Assembly: GCF_009711345.1 (NCBI RefSeq)
Contig: NZ_SMMA01000063.1
Span: 4,467 to 68,466, forward strand
Source: Pseudovibrio flavus
GTDB taxonomy: Bacteria > Pseudomonadota > Alphaproteobacteria > Rhizobiales > Stappiaceae
Direction of reading: 5' to 3'
Length of the DNA stretch: 64,000 nt
Shown one piece after another: positions 27,001 to 36,079 of the stretch. Every line of letters starts with the position of its first letter. Position 1 is the stretch's first letter. A program made the translations under genes and the position numbers. A model generated the notes under the pieces. It had not been told where the DNA came from. It made no database searches and worked only from the letters and a program-made list of their open reading frames with translations.

Positions 27001-27681
27001 ATGATACATAACAAAGAGATGCCGGAGAAAATGAGTGCTGCTGACCGTGTCTATGCCAAAGTACGGCATGACATCGTTTTTCTGCATCTGAAGCCTGGGC
27101 AACTAATTAAAGAGAAGCAGGTTATCGACGAAATGGGGGTTAGCCGAACTCCTGTTCGTGAAGCTTTTCTGCGCCTGGAAAAAGAGCATCTATTGGAGAT
27201 CAGACCGCAAAGCGGCACGATGGTCTCTCCAATTCGCTTGAGCCGAATCCGAGATGCTCAGTTCCTTCGCACATCGCTGGAATTTGCTGCGGCGAAGAAA
27301 CTGATGCAGCAATCCAACGGCAAGCTTCTTGAGCCCCTGCAGGATATTATTGACGAACAGGAGTTCTGTTACGAGCATGAGCGTTTCGAGCAGTTCGTCT
27401 TGCTGGATAATGATTTCCATCGCCTGTTCTTTGAACTGATTGGGCACCAGGAAATCTGGAAGATGCTTGAGTCTGCCAGAGCGCATCTCGATAGAATTCG
27501 TTTTATGTTCTTGCCTAACAAGGACCATCTTCAAGAAGTGCTTGCTGAGCACCGGATTATCTTGAAGGCAATTGCTGAAGGTGATGAGAAGACGCTGAGC
27601 ACTTCCATGCAAGATCACCTGAACAAATCCGAAGACCTAGCCCTTGAACTTTCAAAGACGAGCCCGGAGTTCTTTATTTGA
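27001..27681 (+). CDS. GntR-family (FCD/FadR subfamily) regulator of the uronate module
   Basis: A 226-residue regulator. The winged helix (DRVYAKVRHDIVFLHLKPGQ, then EMGVSRTPVREAFLRLEKE) is followed by an all-helical FCD ligand domain with DNDFHRLFFEL and HRIILKAIAEGD. FCD-type GntR proteins such as UxuR and ExuR sense hexuronate intermediates. An in-frame TTG at 26953 is less likely; ATG 27031, preceded by GGAG, is an alternative. It lies downstream of uxaC and probably represses the divergent TRAP and catabolic units. Confidence 0.9.
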   Translation: MIHNKEMPEKMSAADRVYAKVRHDIVFLHLKPGQLIKEKQVIDEMGVSRTPVREAFLRLEKEHLLEIRPQSGTMVSPIRLSRIRDAQFLRTSLEFAAAKKLMQQSNGKLLEPLQDIIDEQEFCYEHERFEQFVLLDNDFHRLFFELIGHQEIWKMLESARAHLDRIRFMFLPNKDHLQEVLAEHRIILKAIAEGDEKTLSTSMQDHLNKSEDLALELSKTSPEFFI

Positions 27682-27722
27682 ACAGGGCCTAAGTCCTGTT
27701 CGATGTAGCAAGTGATGTTAAT

Positions 27723-27761
27723 AAAAAAGCGCCCGAAACCAGAGGTTCCGGGCGCTTTTTT
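27723..27761. terminator. Rho-independent terminator
   Basis: AAAAAAGCGCCCGAAACC pairs with GGTTCCGGGCGCTTTTTT, with runs on both strands. It lies between the convergent gntR gene and the nucleosidase gene and can serve both. Confidence 0.93.
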
Positions 27762-27799
27762 GTATTCTATATCCCGCTAGACGCGGAACACACTCACAC

Positions 27800-28675
27800 T
27801 TAGAGGGTAGAGATGTAGTGAAGGATGATTTCTTTCACGTACTCTTGGCAGTCTTCAGCGGTGGTTGGGTCGTACTTGCCACCATTGGTGATGTTGTTGG
27901 AAAGAACGCGAACACCAAGGAACGGAACGCCGTAAGCGTGGGAGATCATCGCAGCGGAGGATGTTTCCATCTCTTCTACGCTGGTGCCGAAGTTCTCGTG
28001 CAGCCAAGCCATACGGTCAAGTTCGTTGTTCCAGAAGTTACCGCTACCGATGGTGCCTTCAACAACCTTACCACGGGTGTAGGTGTCTTTCACAGCGTGT
28101 GCAGAAGCGAGCAGACCTTCGTTACCTTTGTAGTAACGGATCTTTTCTGCGTCCTGTGCGGACTTGCCTTCACCGGCGCTCTTTTCGGATGCCATGATAT
28201 CCATTGGGATCCATGTTAGAGGCTGAGAGCCTTCACCCTTAGCAAGACGCTGGGTTTTGAAGTTGTTGGAGTTCACAGAACGCTTACCAAGAACGATGTC
28301 GCCAACGTTGAGGGAAGTGTCGTGACCGCCGGAAGTGCCCTGATTGATGATTGCGCGTGGCTTGTAGCGCTCGATACCAACAGCGGTTGCTGCTGCGGTG
28401 TTTTCAAGGCCCTTGCTGGTCTGCGCAACTACGATCGGGTAGCCATTCAGTTCGCCGATATAGAACTTTGCGTTGCCTGCTTTTTCCATGCGAACATCGG
28501 TCAGCATAGCAGCGAAGTTCTCGGCCTCGATTGGCATCGGACCTTGAATCATGATCGGCTGTAGGGGTGCAGATGAAGATTCAACCTCAACACTTTTCAT
28601 TTGTGCTGCGGCAGCCAAAGGAAGTGCACACAGAGCGATTACTGTGGTCAGCGCACTTTTAACAAGTTTACTCAT
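27800..28675 (-). CDS. Exported MTA/SAH nucleosidase-like protein
   Basis: A 291-residue protein with a signal peptide (cleavage after LAAAA near residue 24), so it is periplasmic. The mature part is a PNP/UDP-fold nucleosidase: NQGTSGGHD resembles the phosphate/ribose loop, and EEMETSSAAMISHAYGVPF is the conserved Met-Glu-x-x-Ala-type ribose site of MTA/SAH nucleosidases. An exported form may salvage nucleosides from the surroundings. The ATG follows AGAGGTAAAG. It forms its own unit. Confidence 0.85.
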   Translation of the reverse strand: MSKLVKSALTTVIALCALPLAAAAQMKSVEVESSSAPLQPIMIQGPMPIEAENFAAMLTDVRMEKAGNAKFYIGELNGYPIVVAQTSKGLENTAAATAVGIERYKPRAIINQGTSGGHDTSLNVGDIVLGKRSVNSNNFKTQRLAKGEGSQPLTWIPMDIMASEKSAGEGKSAQDAEKIRYYKGNEGLLASAHAVKDTYTRGKVVEGTIGSGNFWNNELDRMAWLHENFGTSVEEMETSSAAMISHAYGVPFLGVRVLSNNITNGGKYDPTTAEDCQEYVKEIILHYISTL

Positions 28676-28948
28676 CTTTACCTCTAGTGAGTGAAATGAA
28701 GAAGCGCGTCCCTATCACAAGATAAGTCTCTGTTAAAATGCAATAATTTGACGTCTCCCCAGCGAAGACTGCGTATGTGTTTTGTACAATTAGCGAAAGT
28801 GCTAGGGGTGAAAATGTGCTCTGGGTTGCTGGCAAAAATGAGCTCACGCATAGGGCTATAAAAGCATGAGACAATGTCTTCTGAAGTGTGAGAAAAATTC
28901 AAATAAATTTCGTAGGTAGGTAAAAGAAGCGTTGTTTGGAGTTTGCCG

Positions 28949-29092
28949 ATGAAGAAGGAAAACCTCCCAACAAAGGTATGTGCGGTGTGCCAACGCCCTT
29001 TCAGTTGGCGGAAGAAGTGGCGAAAGGATTGGCCAAATGTCAGATATTGTTCCAAGCGCTGCCGTGATGCTCGCACCTCGAAAGAGCGATAG
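28949..29092 (+). CDS. DUF2256 zinc-ribbon small protein
   Basis: A 47-residue reading frame with the full DUF2256 pattern: [20 protein letters not shown], then [11 protein letters not shown]. Four cysteines (C11, C14, C34, C38) are spaced to bind zinc. Family members are short stand-alone proteins of unknown function, sometimes found near photolyase-type genes. The start has only a weak upstream GGAG (28938-28941). No neighbour suggests a role. Length and motif leave little doubt that it is a gene. Confidence 0.88.
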   Translation: MKKENLPTKVCAVCQRPFSWRKKWRKDWPNVRYCSKRCRDARTSKER

Positions 29093-29180
29093 ATTGCAAT
29101 GGCGGGGCAGGGGCTCCTATGAAAAAAGGGGAGGCCAATTGACCACCCCTTTGACTTTTCAAGCAGCTAATGGAGCTTGC

Positions 29181-29996
29181 TTAGATCAGTGCCTTGCGAA
29201 CGCGGGCCGAGATACTCTCGGAAACCACAACGGTACCCAAAATAGCGATGAATATCAGTGCAACTTGTGGCCATGCAAGGGTTGCGAGCGAAGCGTCCAG
29301 CTGAAGGCCGATACCGCCAGCACCAACCATGCCCAGAACGGTACTCTCGCGGATGTTGATGTCCCAGCGGAAGATCGCGGTGCTGACAAAGTTAGGAAGG
29401 ATTTGCGGAATAATCGCATAGTCCAGAACCTGAACAGAGCTGGCACCGGTTGCTGTAACAGCTGCAACCTGCGTCTTGTTGATCTCCTCAATGCCTTCGT
29501 AAGTCAGCTTTGCCACAAAGCCGATGGAACGAAGGGCGATCGCAATAATACCTGCGAGCAGACCCGGACCGAGAACCATCACAAGAAGAAGCGCCCAGAT
29601 CAACGAGTTGATAGAGCGGCTTGCCGCGATGATGAACAAGGCAATCGGCCGGACGATATAGGCGTTTGGTGTGGTATTGCTTGCTGCCAGAAAAGCGATT
29701 GGCAGGGCAATCACAACACCGAGCGCGGTGCCCAGAGTTGCAATATTGATTGTATCCCAAAGCGGTTTCCAGAGCTGATCCATATAAGACCAGCGAATAG
29801 GCCACATGCGCGATGAGATGTCGGCAAACTGACGAGGTGCATCTTCAACAAAGAACCAAAGGGTATCTTCGTTCATGATGCGCCAGCTTTGAATAAAGAC
29901 AGCGACGAAAACCAGCCAAAGAACCCAACGGATCAACCGTTCTGCGCGGCTACGTCTGTCCCAGCTATCGCTATAATTTGATGTCGTATCACTCAT
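29181..29996 (-). CDS. phnE: Phosphonate-type ABC transporter permease PhnE (second copy)
   Basis: A 271-residue inner-membrane protein of the PhnE family. The ABC coupling EAA-like region is seen in YEGIEEINKTQVAAVTATGAS. Several helices follow, with MVGAGGIGLQLD near the C-terminus. It is the last gene of a phnD-C-E-E order on the minus strand. Two different PhnE subunits probably form a heterodimeric channel. Confidence 0.92.
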   Translation of the reverse strand: MSDTTSNYSDSWDRRSRAERLIRWVLWLVFVAVFIQSWRIMNEDTLWFFVEDAPRQFADISSRMWPIRWSYMDQLWKPLWDTINIATLGTALGVVIALPIAFLAASNTTPNAYIVRPIALFIIAASRSINSLIWALLLVMVLGPGLLAGIIAIALRSIGFVAKLTYEGIEEINKTQVAAVTATGASSVQVLDYAIIPQILPNFVSTAIFRWDINIRESTVLGMVGAGGIGLQLDASLATLAWPQVALIFIAILGTVVVSESISARVRKALI

Positions 29997-30006
29997 GATT
30001 ATCGCT

Positions 30007-30810
30007 CTACTGGATGCGCTTGCGGATGATGCCGGAGAAGTATTCAGCCACCATTACCAAAGCGATGATGATCAGCAAAATCGCTGCTGCGCTGTCGTAC
30101 TCATAGCGGTCCATTGCGGTGTTCAGAGTTGCGCCGATACCTCCTGCGCCAACCACGCCGATAACGGCGGATTCACGGAAGTTGATATCAAGACGGTAGA
30201 GGCACAGACCAATGGTGCGCGGCGAAATTTGCGGCTGAATAGCGTAGTTGACCTGCTGCCACCAAGATGCGCCGGTTGCGCGCATTGCTGTGAGTGCGTG
30301 CGGGTTGGTCGCTTCAATCTCATCTGCAATCAATTTGGCAAGGAAGCCGATTGTAGCAAAGGTGAGGGTTACAAAGCCTGCAAATGTGCCGAAACCGAAA
30401 ACCGCAGCGCAGATAATCGCAATAATGATTTCCTGAAAGCTACGGGAGACGGCGATAAACGCGCGGCAGAAAATGTAGACCCAACCCGGAACCAGATTGC
30501 GTGCTGCACCAAGGCCAAACGGAATAGCGAGAATGATACCAGCCACTGTTGAACACAGTGTCATGGTCAAACTCTCGACAAGGCCCTTCCAGATGTTTGG
30601 CCAGCGGCTAACAAAGTCTGGCTGCACAAAGGCCTTTACAAAGCGCATGCCACGGTCTGCGCCTTCAACAACGCGGGACCAGTTGACTTCGACAGAGCCC
30701 AAAGCGAGGAAGGTATAAACCAGCACAGCAGCCCAAAGGCTGTAGCGCAGATAGGTCGATTTAATGAACGGCGGCTTTTTCCAAACCGTTGGATAAGCTG
30801 CTGTTGTCAT
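30007..30810 (-). CDS. phnE: Phosphonate-type ABC transporter permease PhnE (first copy)
   Basis: A 267-residue permease homologous to the downstream PhnE. DEIEATNPHALTAMRATGAS is the EAA-type loop and VVGAGGIGATLN the late conserved turn. Its start overlaps the phnC stop by one base (TAATG on the coding strand), so translation is coupled. The next permease starts 10 bases after its stop. Confidence 0.92.
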   Translation of the reverse strand: MTTAAYPTVWKKPPFIKSTYLRYSLWAAVLVYTFLALGSVEVNWSRVVEGADRGMRFVKAFVQPDFVSRWPNIWKGLVESLTMTLCSTVAGIILAIPFGLGAARNLVPGWVYIFCRAFIAVSRSFQEIIIAIICAAVFGFGTFAGFVTLTFATIGFLAKLIADEIEATNPHALTAMRATGASWWQQVNYAIQPQISPRTIGLCLYRLDINFRESAVIGVVGAGGIGATLNTAMDRYEYDSAAAILLIIIALVMVAEYFSGIIRKRIQ

Positions 30811-31613
30811 TATGCAGCCTCGTTCTCGGCATCGGCCTCTTCGCCACCTTTCTGGATGGTTTTGGACCAGTCTTCTTCGCCGTAAATCTCGGTAAGAACG
30901 GCTGGCGTCAATTCGCTTGCCAGACCATCAAAAACTACTTCACCGTGGCGAAGCCCCACAATGCGTTTCACAAACTGGCGTGCAAGGTTCACATCGTGAA
31001 TGTTAATGATTGCCGGAAGGCTGCGCTCTTCACAAATCTCGGAAATAAGACGCATGATCTGGCGTGCTGTGCGTGGGTCGAGAGCTGCGGTTGGCTCGTC
31101 GATCAGCAACAGATCAGGCTCCTGCGCCAAGGCGCGGGCAATACCAACGCGCTGACGCTGACCGCCGGAGAGGGCATCTGCACGCTTGTTTACGTGGTCC
31201 AGAAGACCAACGCGGTCCAAAAGAGCATAGGCTCGTTGAACATCTTGAGGCGGATACTTGCGCAAGAAGCTGCGCCAGAACGGAACGTATCCCAGACGGC
31301 CGGACAGGACATTTTCCATTACAGTCAGGCGCTCGATCAGGGCGTATTCCTGAAAGATCATGCCAATACTGGTGCGTGCTTTACGCAGCTCACGGCGGCT
31401 TAAGCCAACAAGATCTCTGCCTTGGAACGTTACAGATCCCTTGGTTGGCTCGGTCAATCTGTTGATGCAGCGGATCAGGGTGGATTTGCCCGCACCAGAC
31501 GGACCGATAAGGCCTACAACTTCGCCACCCTCAATGTTGAGGGTGACGTTGTTGAGTGCCAAGTCATTCGCTGTGTACTGCTTGGTTACAGCACGCAGTT
31601 CTAGCATTGACAT
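30810..31613 (-). CDS. phnC: Phosphonate-type ABC transporter ATP-binding protein PhnC
   Basis: A 267-residue ATPase. Walker A GPSGAGKS is at residues 37-44, the signature [15 protein letters not shown] and Walker [13 protein letters not shown] follow, and the H-loop lies in [12 protein letters not shown] 31613 with CGGAG seven bases upstream is preferred; the frame opens further upstream inside phnD. It energises the two PhnE subunits. Confidence 0.95.
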   Translation of the reverse strand: MSMLELRAVTKQYTANDLALNNVTLNIEGGEVVGLIGPSGAGKSTLIRCINRLTEPTKGSVTFQGRDLVGLSRRELRKARTSIGMIFQEYALIERLTVMENVLSGRLGYVPFWRSFLRKYPPQDVQRAYALLDRVGLLDHVNKRADALSGGQRQRVGIARALAQEPDLLLIDEPTAALDPRTARQIMRLISEICEERSLPAIINIHDVNLARQFVKRIVGLRHGEVVFDGLASELTPAVLTEIYGEEDWSKTIQKGGEEADAENEAA

Positions 31614-31627
31614 CAAAGTGCTCCGTA

Positions 31628-32578
31628 TTACTGGCAGGAATAGCTCACGCCATTTGCTTCGTCGATAGTACGGATGACAGCCCAATGCTCTTTGTAGGTG
31701 ATTGGAATGAACTGCGCTTCACCGTTGCGGCTAAACTCTTCCTCAAGCTTGGTGCCCTTCCAGTCAAAGCTGAAGAATGCTTCGCGGATGGTATCCTGCA
31801 GCTCTGGTTTCAGGTTGTAAGCCACACCGTAGCCGGTGGTCGGGAAGGTTTGGGACTTGTAGATGGTTTTTACGTCGTCCTTAGTCACAACTTCACGGTC
31901 GATCATGCGGCTTAGAACAGAGTTCGCAATTGCAGCTGCGTCATAGTCTTTCTGCGCAACACCGATGATGGAGTTGTCATGAGCACCGGAGAATGCTGGC
32001 TCAAAGTCCGCTTCCGCCTGCATGTTGTACTCAGCCTTCAAGATCGCAGAAGGAGCTTTGAAGCCAGAGTTGGAAGTTGGAGAGGTAAAGGCAACCTTCT
32101 TGCCTTTCAGGTCTTCAACCTTCTCGATGCCGGAAGACGGATGGGTGATGATCTCCATCTCGTAGCCGAAGGAGCCGTCAGCACCAGCCATGATGGTGAA
32201 CGGCTTGAAGCCCGCGCAGTTTACTGCAAGCGGGTTGGAGCCGGTGTTGAAGCCAGCAATATGCAGACGACCAGCGCGCATTGCTTCGATCTGTGCAGCG
32301 TTGTTCTGCACTGGGAAGAAGCGAACCGGCTTGCCGGTTTTTTCCTCAAGGTGAGCAAGAAACTCGGACCATACGTCTTCGTAAACGGATGGGTCTTCAA
32401 CAGGGGTGTACGCAAACACAAGAGTGCTTGGGTCGATCTGCTGAGAGGCGTCCATTGGAACGTCAGCGGTAAGGTCGCCATCTTTGTCCTGATAGCGGGC
32501 GTCGAGCGCAACGGCAGGCGCGGCGAACGTGGATACGAGCAGCGCAACGGCTAATGATTTGATGGATGTAGATCGCAT
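31628..32578 (-). CDS. phnD: Phosphate/phosphite/phosphonate binding protein PhnD
   Basis: A 316-residue periplasmic binding protein with a signal peptide (cleavage after PAVA near residue 24). [30 protein letters not shown] and [14 protein letters not shown] are typical of PhnD-like proteins. It is the first gene of the importer operon. There is no C-P lyase, phosphonatase or phosphite dehydrogenase nearby, so phosphonate, phosphite and phosphate remain possible ligands. Confidence 0.92.
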   Translation of the reverse strand: MRSTSIKSLAVALLVSTFAAPAVALDARYQDKDGDLTADVPMDASQQIDPSTLVFAYTPVEDPSVYEDVWSEFLAHLEEKTGKPVRFFPVQNNAAQIEAMRAGRLHIAGFNTGSNPLAVNCAGFKPFTIMAGADGSFGYEMEIITHPSSGIEKVEDLKGKKVAFTSPTSNSGFKAPSAILKAEYNMQAEADFEPAFSGAHDNSIIGVAQKDYDAAAIANSVLSRMIDREVVTKDDVKTIYKSQTFPTTGYGVAYNLKPELQDTIREAFFSFDWKGTKLEEEFSRNGEAQFIPITYKEHWAVIRTIDEANGVSYSCQ

Positions 32579-33043
32579 AAATATTTCCCCAGTATTAGCG
32601 ATTTTGACCCGCCTTCCCTAATGCTGATTAATGACAGCGGCGGCACAAAGAAGTGACACTTCAATAACTACGTAATTATAATTATTTGCTTTTGGCTCGT
32701 CTGTCACATCTCTCAGCGGAAATCCAAAAACAGCCTGTGGATGTAAATCGATTATTTTGCACCGCACCCAAAGGCTGGTTGGCTAAAAACAGCCACTTTA
32801 GGTTCAAAATATTTAGGTGCCGGAGAAATCGGGCGCTGTTCTTGTCTCTAGGGAATCAAAGAGGGTTTAACGCAGAGTTTGACGTGAGGTCGCGCTTACA
32901 TGCCAGTGATGAGGCGCAAAATGCTGCCATTTTATGTCTGACTTGGGAGCTTGTGCGGGTCTTTGATTTTGAAGGCGGAGCGCTTGCTGGCGAGGGGCTA
33001 TGAAGCCATGCCCGCTCTGTGAGAGCGGGCATGGTCAAACGCA
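32579..33043. other. Intergenic region between phnD and the isoaspartyl peptidase gene
   Basis: 465 bases containing the phnD promoter on the minus strand. A reading frame at 32686-33003 has no ribosome site or family match and is not called. A strong hairpin at 33007-33033 marks the end of the minus-strand peptidase gene. No clear Pho box was recognised. Confidence 0.4.
33007..33033 (-). terminator. Hairpin behind the isoaspartyl peptidase gene
   Basis: CATGCCCGCTCT pairs perfectly with AGAGCGGGCATG across three bases. It lies 11 bases behind the peptidase stop. No T-run follows on the minus strand, so it may end or protect the transcript. Confidence 0.6.
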
Positions 33044-33967
33044 TTAGCGATAGATCGCGGTGAACGGCTCTTCACCCTTTTTGACGGAACCGCGGTACAT
33101 GCCTTCGCAGTTGAATGGCATGGAGATGTTACCTTTGGCATCAACTGCCACAACACCGCCGGAGCCGTCGTTTTCAGCAAGGTTCTTCATAACAACCACG
33201 TCAGCAGCTTCTTCCAGAGACTGGCCTGCGTAGCGCATGCGTGCTGCGATATCGCTTGCTGCTGTCCAACGAATGAAGACTTCACCGTGGCCAGTGCCTG
33301 AAACAGCGCAGGTGTCGTTATCGGCATAGGTGCCAGCGCCGATGATTGGGCTGTCGCCAACACGGCCTGCTGCCTTTGCTGTCATACCGCCAGTCGAGGT
33401 TGCGGCTGCAAGGTTGCCATGCTCGTCCAGCGCTACAGCGCCAACGGTGCCATGCCGACGGGCAGGGTCTGTACTTTGTTCGCCGCGAGCACGCATCTCC
33501 AGAGTTTCTTGAAGAGAGTCCCAGCGCTGCTGCGTGAAGAAGTAATCGCTGGTTTCGAACTCAAGTCCTGCATCCTTAGCAACCTGAAGTGCATTTGGGC
33601 CGATAAGCGTTACGTGGGAGGTGTTTTCCATAACCGCGCGGGCGGCCTTTACCGGATTGCGCGGGCCAAAGATGCCTGCAACGGTTCCTGCGCTGCGGTC
33701 CTTACCGTCCATGACCGCTGCGTCCATTTCCTGCTTACCTTCGGCGGTAAAGACAGAGCCGCGACCAGCGTTGAACTGCGGGTCATCTTCCAATGCGCAG
33801 ACCGCAGCAACAACTGCGTCCATAGCGCTGCCACCAGCCTTCAAAATGGTTTCGCCTGCTTCGAGCGCTTTCGCGAGGCCCGCGTGGTAGGAGGCTTCCT
33901 TTTCCGGCGTCATGCTGGACTTCAAAATGGTTCCAGCGCCGCCGTGGATCGCGAGGGAATAGGTCAT
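33044..33967 (-). CDS. Isoaspartyl peptidase / plant-type L-asparaginase
   Basis: A 307-residue Ntn-hydrolase. LAIHGGAGTI at the N-terminus and NAGRGSVFT are family marks. The autocleavage site lies at HGTVGAVALD, with Thr174 becoming the nucleophile of the beta chain. STGGMTAKAAGRVGDSPIIGAGTYA follows in pieces as expected. It removes beta-aspartyl residues and hydrolyses L-asparagine. It is a single gene, downstream of nothing on its strand. Confidence 0.94.
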   Translation of the reverse strand: MTYSLAIHGGAGTILKSSMTPEKEASYHAGLAKALEAGETILKAGGSAMDAVVAAVCALEDDPQFNAGRGSVFTAEGKQEMDAAVMDGKDRSAGTVAGIFGPRNPVKAARAVMENTSHVTLIGPNALQVAKDAGLEFETSDYFFTQQRWDSLQETLEMRARGEQSTDPARRHGTVGAVALDEHGNLAAATSTGGMTAKAAGRVGDSPIIGAGTYADNDTCAVSGTGHGEVFIRWTAASDIAARMRYAGQSLEEAADVVVMKNLAENDGSGGVVAVDAKGNISMPFNCEGMYRGSVKKGEEPFTAIYR

Positions 33968-34346
33968 GTTTCGTCTTTCATTCGTTTATTGGTATGGCGG
34001 TAAAGTTGGTGAACAAGCGTGCCCCGTCATACTCACAAAGAGCGTGGCGGTTTGCTGAAATGGCTGAGGTGCGAAACATAGGGCATGTCGGCTTCCAAGT
34101 CTTTATGAGACTTGCTGGGAGCATCGCTTATTTGCTTAGAATCGCTCAATAGTTAACGTCTTTTATGTCGAGCATTTCAATGTGCCCCTACTTACAATTT
34201 TCGTAGGCTAAAGCAGCGTGGGCATTTGAAGCAAGAGCACTGCAACGTTGCATCTCCCGAGCTAGCTGCACACTCGGCGGGCGGTAGTTTTCGAATACGG
34301 CGCAATACCTAGTATTGATAGGGATCAAATCATTTCACTCATGCAA
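33968..34346. other. Divergent intergenic region before arsR
   Basis: About 380 bases between the peptidase gene (minus) and arsR (plus). It must hold both promoters. No gene or RNA is recognised. The only clear element is the palindrome at its right end. Confidence 0.4.
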
Positions 34347-34362
34347 ATGCGCATATGCGCAT
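34347..34362. promoter_or_regulatory. 16-bp perfect palindrome abutting the arsR start
   Basis: ATGCGCATATGCGCAT reads the same on both strands and ends one base before the ATG at 34363. A repressor bound here would block initiation, and ArsR-family proteins bind symmetric AT-containing sites of this size, so autoregulation is likely. Its placement over the ribosome-binding region also means arsR lacks an ordinary Shine-Dalgarno. Confidence 0.55.
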
Positions 34363-34701
34363 ATGCAAGACTTAGAGACAGATACCGACCTTATTGCCTT
34401 CTTGAACGCGATTGCGGACCCAACAAGGCTTCAAGCCATCAAGATCCTCGCTGGCGGCGAAGAGCATTGCAGCTGCGAACTGATGCCCTTGCTTGGGGCA
34501 ACGCAGAGCCGCATGTCGCGCCACATGCAGATACTAAAGCAACAGGGCATCGTCGTTGATCGCCGTGATGCGCAATGGGTGAGGTTTAAGCTGAACCCGC
34601 AACTCCCTTCCCATCTCAAAGCAGCGCTGGACGCTATACTCAGTGCGGCGTGTCCCCTCTCTCTCAAGGACGAGAGCCATGGAAATTGCTCAAAACAATA
34701 A
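34363..34701 (+). CDS. ArsR-family metalloregulator
   Basis: A 112-residue ArsR/SmtB repressor. IADPTRLQAIKIL is the usual N-terminal helix, and EEHCSCELMPLLGATQSRMSRH carries the Cys-x-Cys pair in the recognition-helix region, as in As(III)-sensing ArsR; a third cysteine lies in AACPLS. ATG 34363 is the only in-frame ATG near the domain start; TTG 34315 is an alternative. It overlaps the permease gene by 23 bases. The likely inducer is arsenite, antimonite or an organoarsenical. Confidence 0.88.
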   Translation: MQDLETDTDLIAFLNAIADPTRLQAIKILAGGEEHCSCELMPLLGATQSRMSRHMQILKQQGIVVDRRDAQWVRFKLNPQLPSHLKAALDAILSAACPLSLKDESHGNCSKQ

Positions 34702-35740
34702 ACAAAAACTCTCCGATAACCCGCTTTACTGGCACGGAGGCGTAGCTGTCGCCGTCCTCTTATGGTTTGTTCTCTATTCTAATTTGATAGCCTTTTCGGA
34801 ATGGCTCACTTCCCTGCTTCCTATTGAACGCAATAGCCACGCAGGGGAAGCTGTAGCCTTTTTCCTTTATGATGTTCCCAAGGTTATGCTTTTGTTGGCG
34901 CTCATCGTTTTCGCAATGGGTGTTGTTCGCAGCTACTTCAGCGCTGAGAAAACGCGGGCGCTTTTGTCAGGCCGCAGGGAAGGTGTTGGCAATGTTCTTT
35001 CCGCTTGTTTGGGCATTCTGACACCATTTTGTTCCTGCTCCGCCGTGCCGTTGTTTGTTGGCTTTGTGTCTGCAGGCGTGCCGCTAGGGGTGACGTTCTC
35101 CTTTTTGATCGCCGCACCAATGGTCAATGAGGTCGCTCTCATTTTGCTCTTTGGACTAGTGGGTTGGAAGGTTGCTGCGCTTTATCTTGCCTTTGGCCTT
35201 GCTATCGCGATTGTGTCTGGCTTCATCATCGGAAAACTAAAGCTGGAAGGCTGGTTGCAAGAGTGGGTGCGCAATATTCACCTGAACGGCGCCGCTTCTA
35301 CCCAAAACATTGGCGACAGCCTCACTTTTGTAGATCGCTACCGTGCAGGCTTGTCAGCGATGACCGAGATTTTCCGCAAGGTTTGGAAATGGATCATACT
35401 CGGTATCGGAATTGGCGCGCTAATCCATGGTTATGTACCGGAAGACCTGATGGTGCAGATTATGGGCGCGGATACTTGGTGGAGCGTGCCTGCTGCTGTG
35501 CTTTTGGGCATTCCTATGTACACCAATGCTGCTGGCGTTATTCCAATCGTCGAAGCGCTGCTGGGAAAAGGCGCTGCCCTTGGCACTACTCTGGCCTTCA
35601 TGATGAGCGTTATCGCTCTCAGCCTACCTGAAATGATCATCCTCAAGCAGGTGCTAACGCTCCGCCTGATTGCTGTCTTTGTCGGTATTGTCGCCTGCGG
35701 GATCTTGTCCGTTGGCTTCCTGTTCAACGTAATCTTCTAA
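34679..35740 (+). CDS. UPF0718/ArsP-type permease
   Basis: A 353-residue permease with about 8-10 helices. The key motif TPFCSCSAVPLFVGF holds the Cys-x-Cys pair of this family, and AAPMVNEVALI and GIPMYTNAAGVIPI are further conserved turns. ArsP members export trivalent organoarsenicals. The ATG lies within arsR and is preceded by GGACGAGAG. A thioredoxin-like gene follows ten bases later. Confidence 0.88.
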   Translation: MEIAQNNKQKLSDNPLYWHGGVAVAVLLWFVLYSNLIAFSEWLTSLLPIERNSHAGEAVAFFLYDVPKVMLLLALIVFAMGVVRSYFSAEKTRALLSGRREGVGNVLSACLGILTPFCSCSAVPLFVGFVSAGVPLGVTFSFLIAAPMVNEVALILLFGLVGWKVAALYLAFGLAIAIVSGFIIGKLKLEGWLQEWVRNIHLNGAASTQNIGDSLTFVDRYRAGLSAMTEIFRKVWKWIILGIGIGALIHGYVPEDLMVQIMGADTWWSVPAAVLLGIPMYTNAAGVIPIVEALLGKGAALGTTLAFMMSVIALSLPEMIILKQVLTLRLIAVFVGIVACGILSVGFLFNVIF

Positions 35741-35750
35741 AGGAAAAACA

Positions 35751-35987
35751 ATGAAACAAATCAAAGTATACGGGCCCGGTTGCCAGCGTTGTGAAACCGT
35801 TGCCCAGATGGTGAAGGATGCAGCCGCAAAGCTCTCTATTGATGCTGAGGTGGAGAAGGTTTCCGATCCGGTTCAGATTGCTATGGCAGGCGTAATGTCC
35901 ACGCCGGGTATTTCCGTTGATGGTGTGCTGGTGCACGCAGGCGGGCTGCCGGACGTAAGTAAGCTGGAAGGCTGGCTCGCAAGCTAA
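35751..35987 (+). CDS. Thioredoxin-family small redox protein (TM0996/MTH895 type)
   Basis: A 78-residue protein with the CxxC active site at GPGCQRCETV and the conserved cis-proline turn STPGISVDG. Proteins of this type regularly follow UPF0718 permease genes and an arsR. It probably keeps the permease's thiols or its metalloid substrate reduced; that partnership is inferred from synteny. An AAAGGAAAAACA ribosome site precedes the ATG. Confidence 0.9.
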   Translation: MKQIKVYGPGCQRCETVAQMVKDAAAKLSIDAEVEKVSDPVQIAMAGVMSTPGISVDGVLVHAGGLPDVSKLEGWLAS

Positions 35988-36025
35988 CCTAATATGTTTG
36001 CGATCAAACAGCTTTATATAGGTTG

Positions 36026-36050
36026 AGAAGGGCTCTTCGGAGCCCTTCTT
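36026..36050 (+). terminator. Rho-independent terminator
   Basis: AGAAGGGCT pairs with AGCCCTTCT across CTTCGG, an extra-stable loop type. It lies 38 bases behind the thioredoxin-like gene and before the convergent hexosaminidase gene. Confidence 0.85.
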
Positions 36051-36079
36051 GCGTACCCGAGAACGAGAGTGGTCGTTGA

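Noticed and set aside
32686-33003. 105-codon plus-strand frame between phnD and the isoaspartyl peptidase gene
   Set aside because: It has no ATG with a ribosome site, no recognisable domain and unusual composition; more likely chance.
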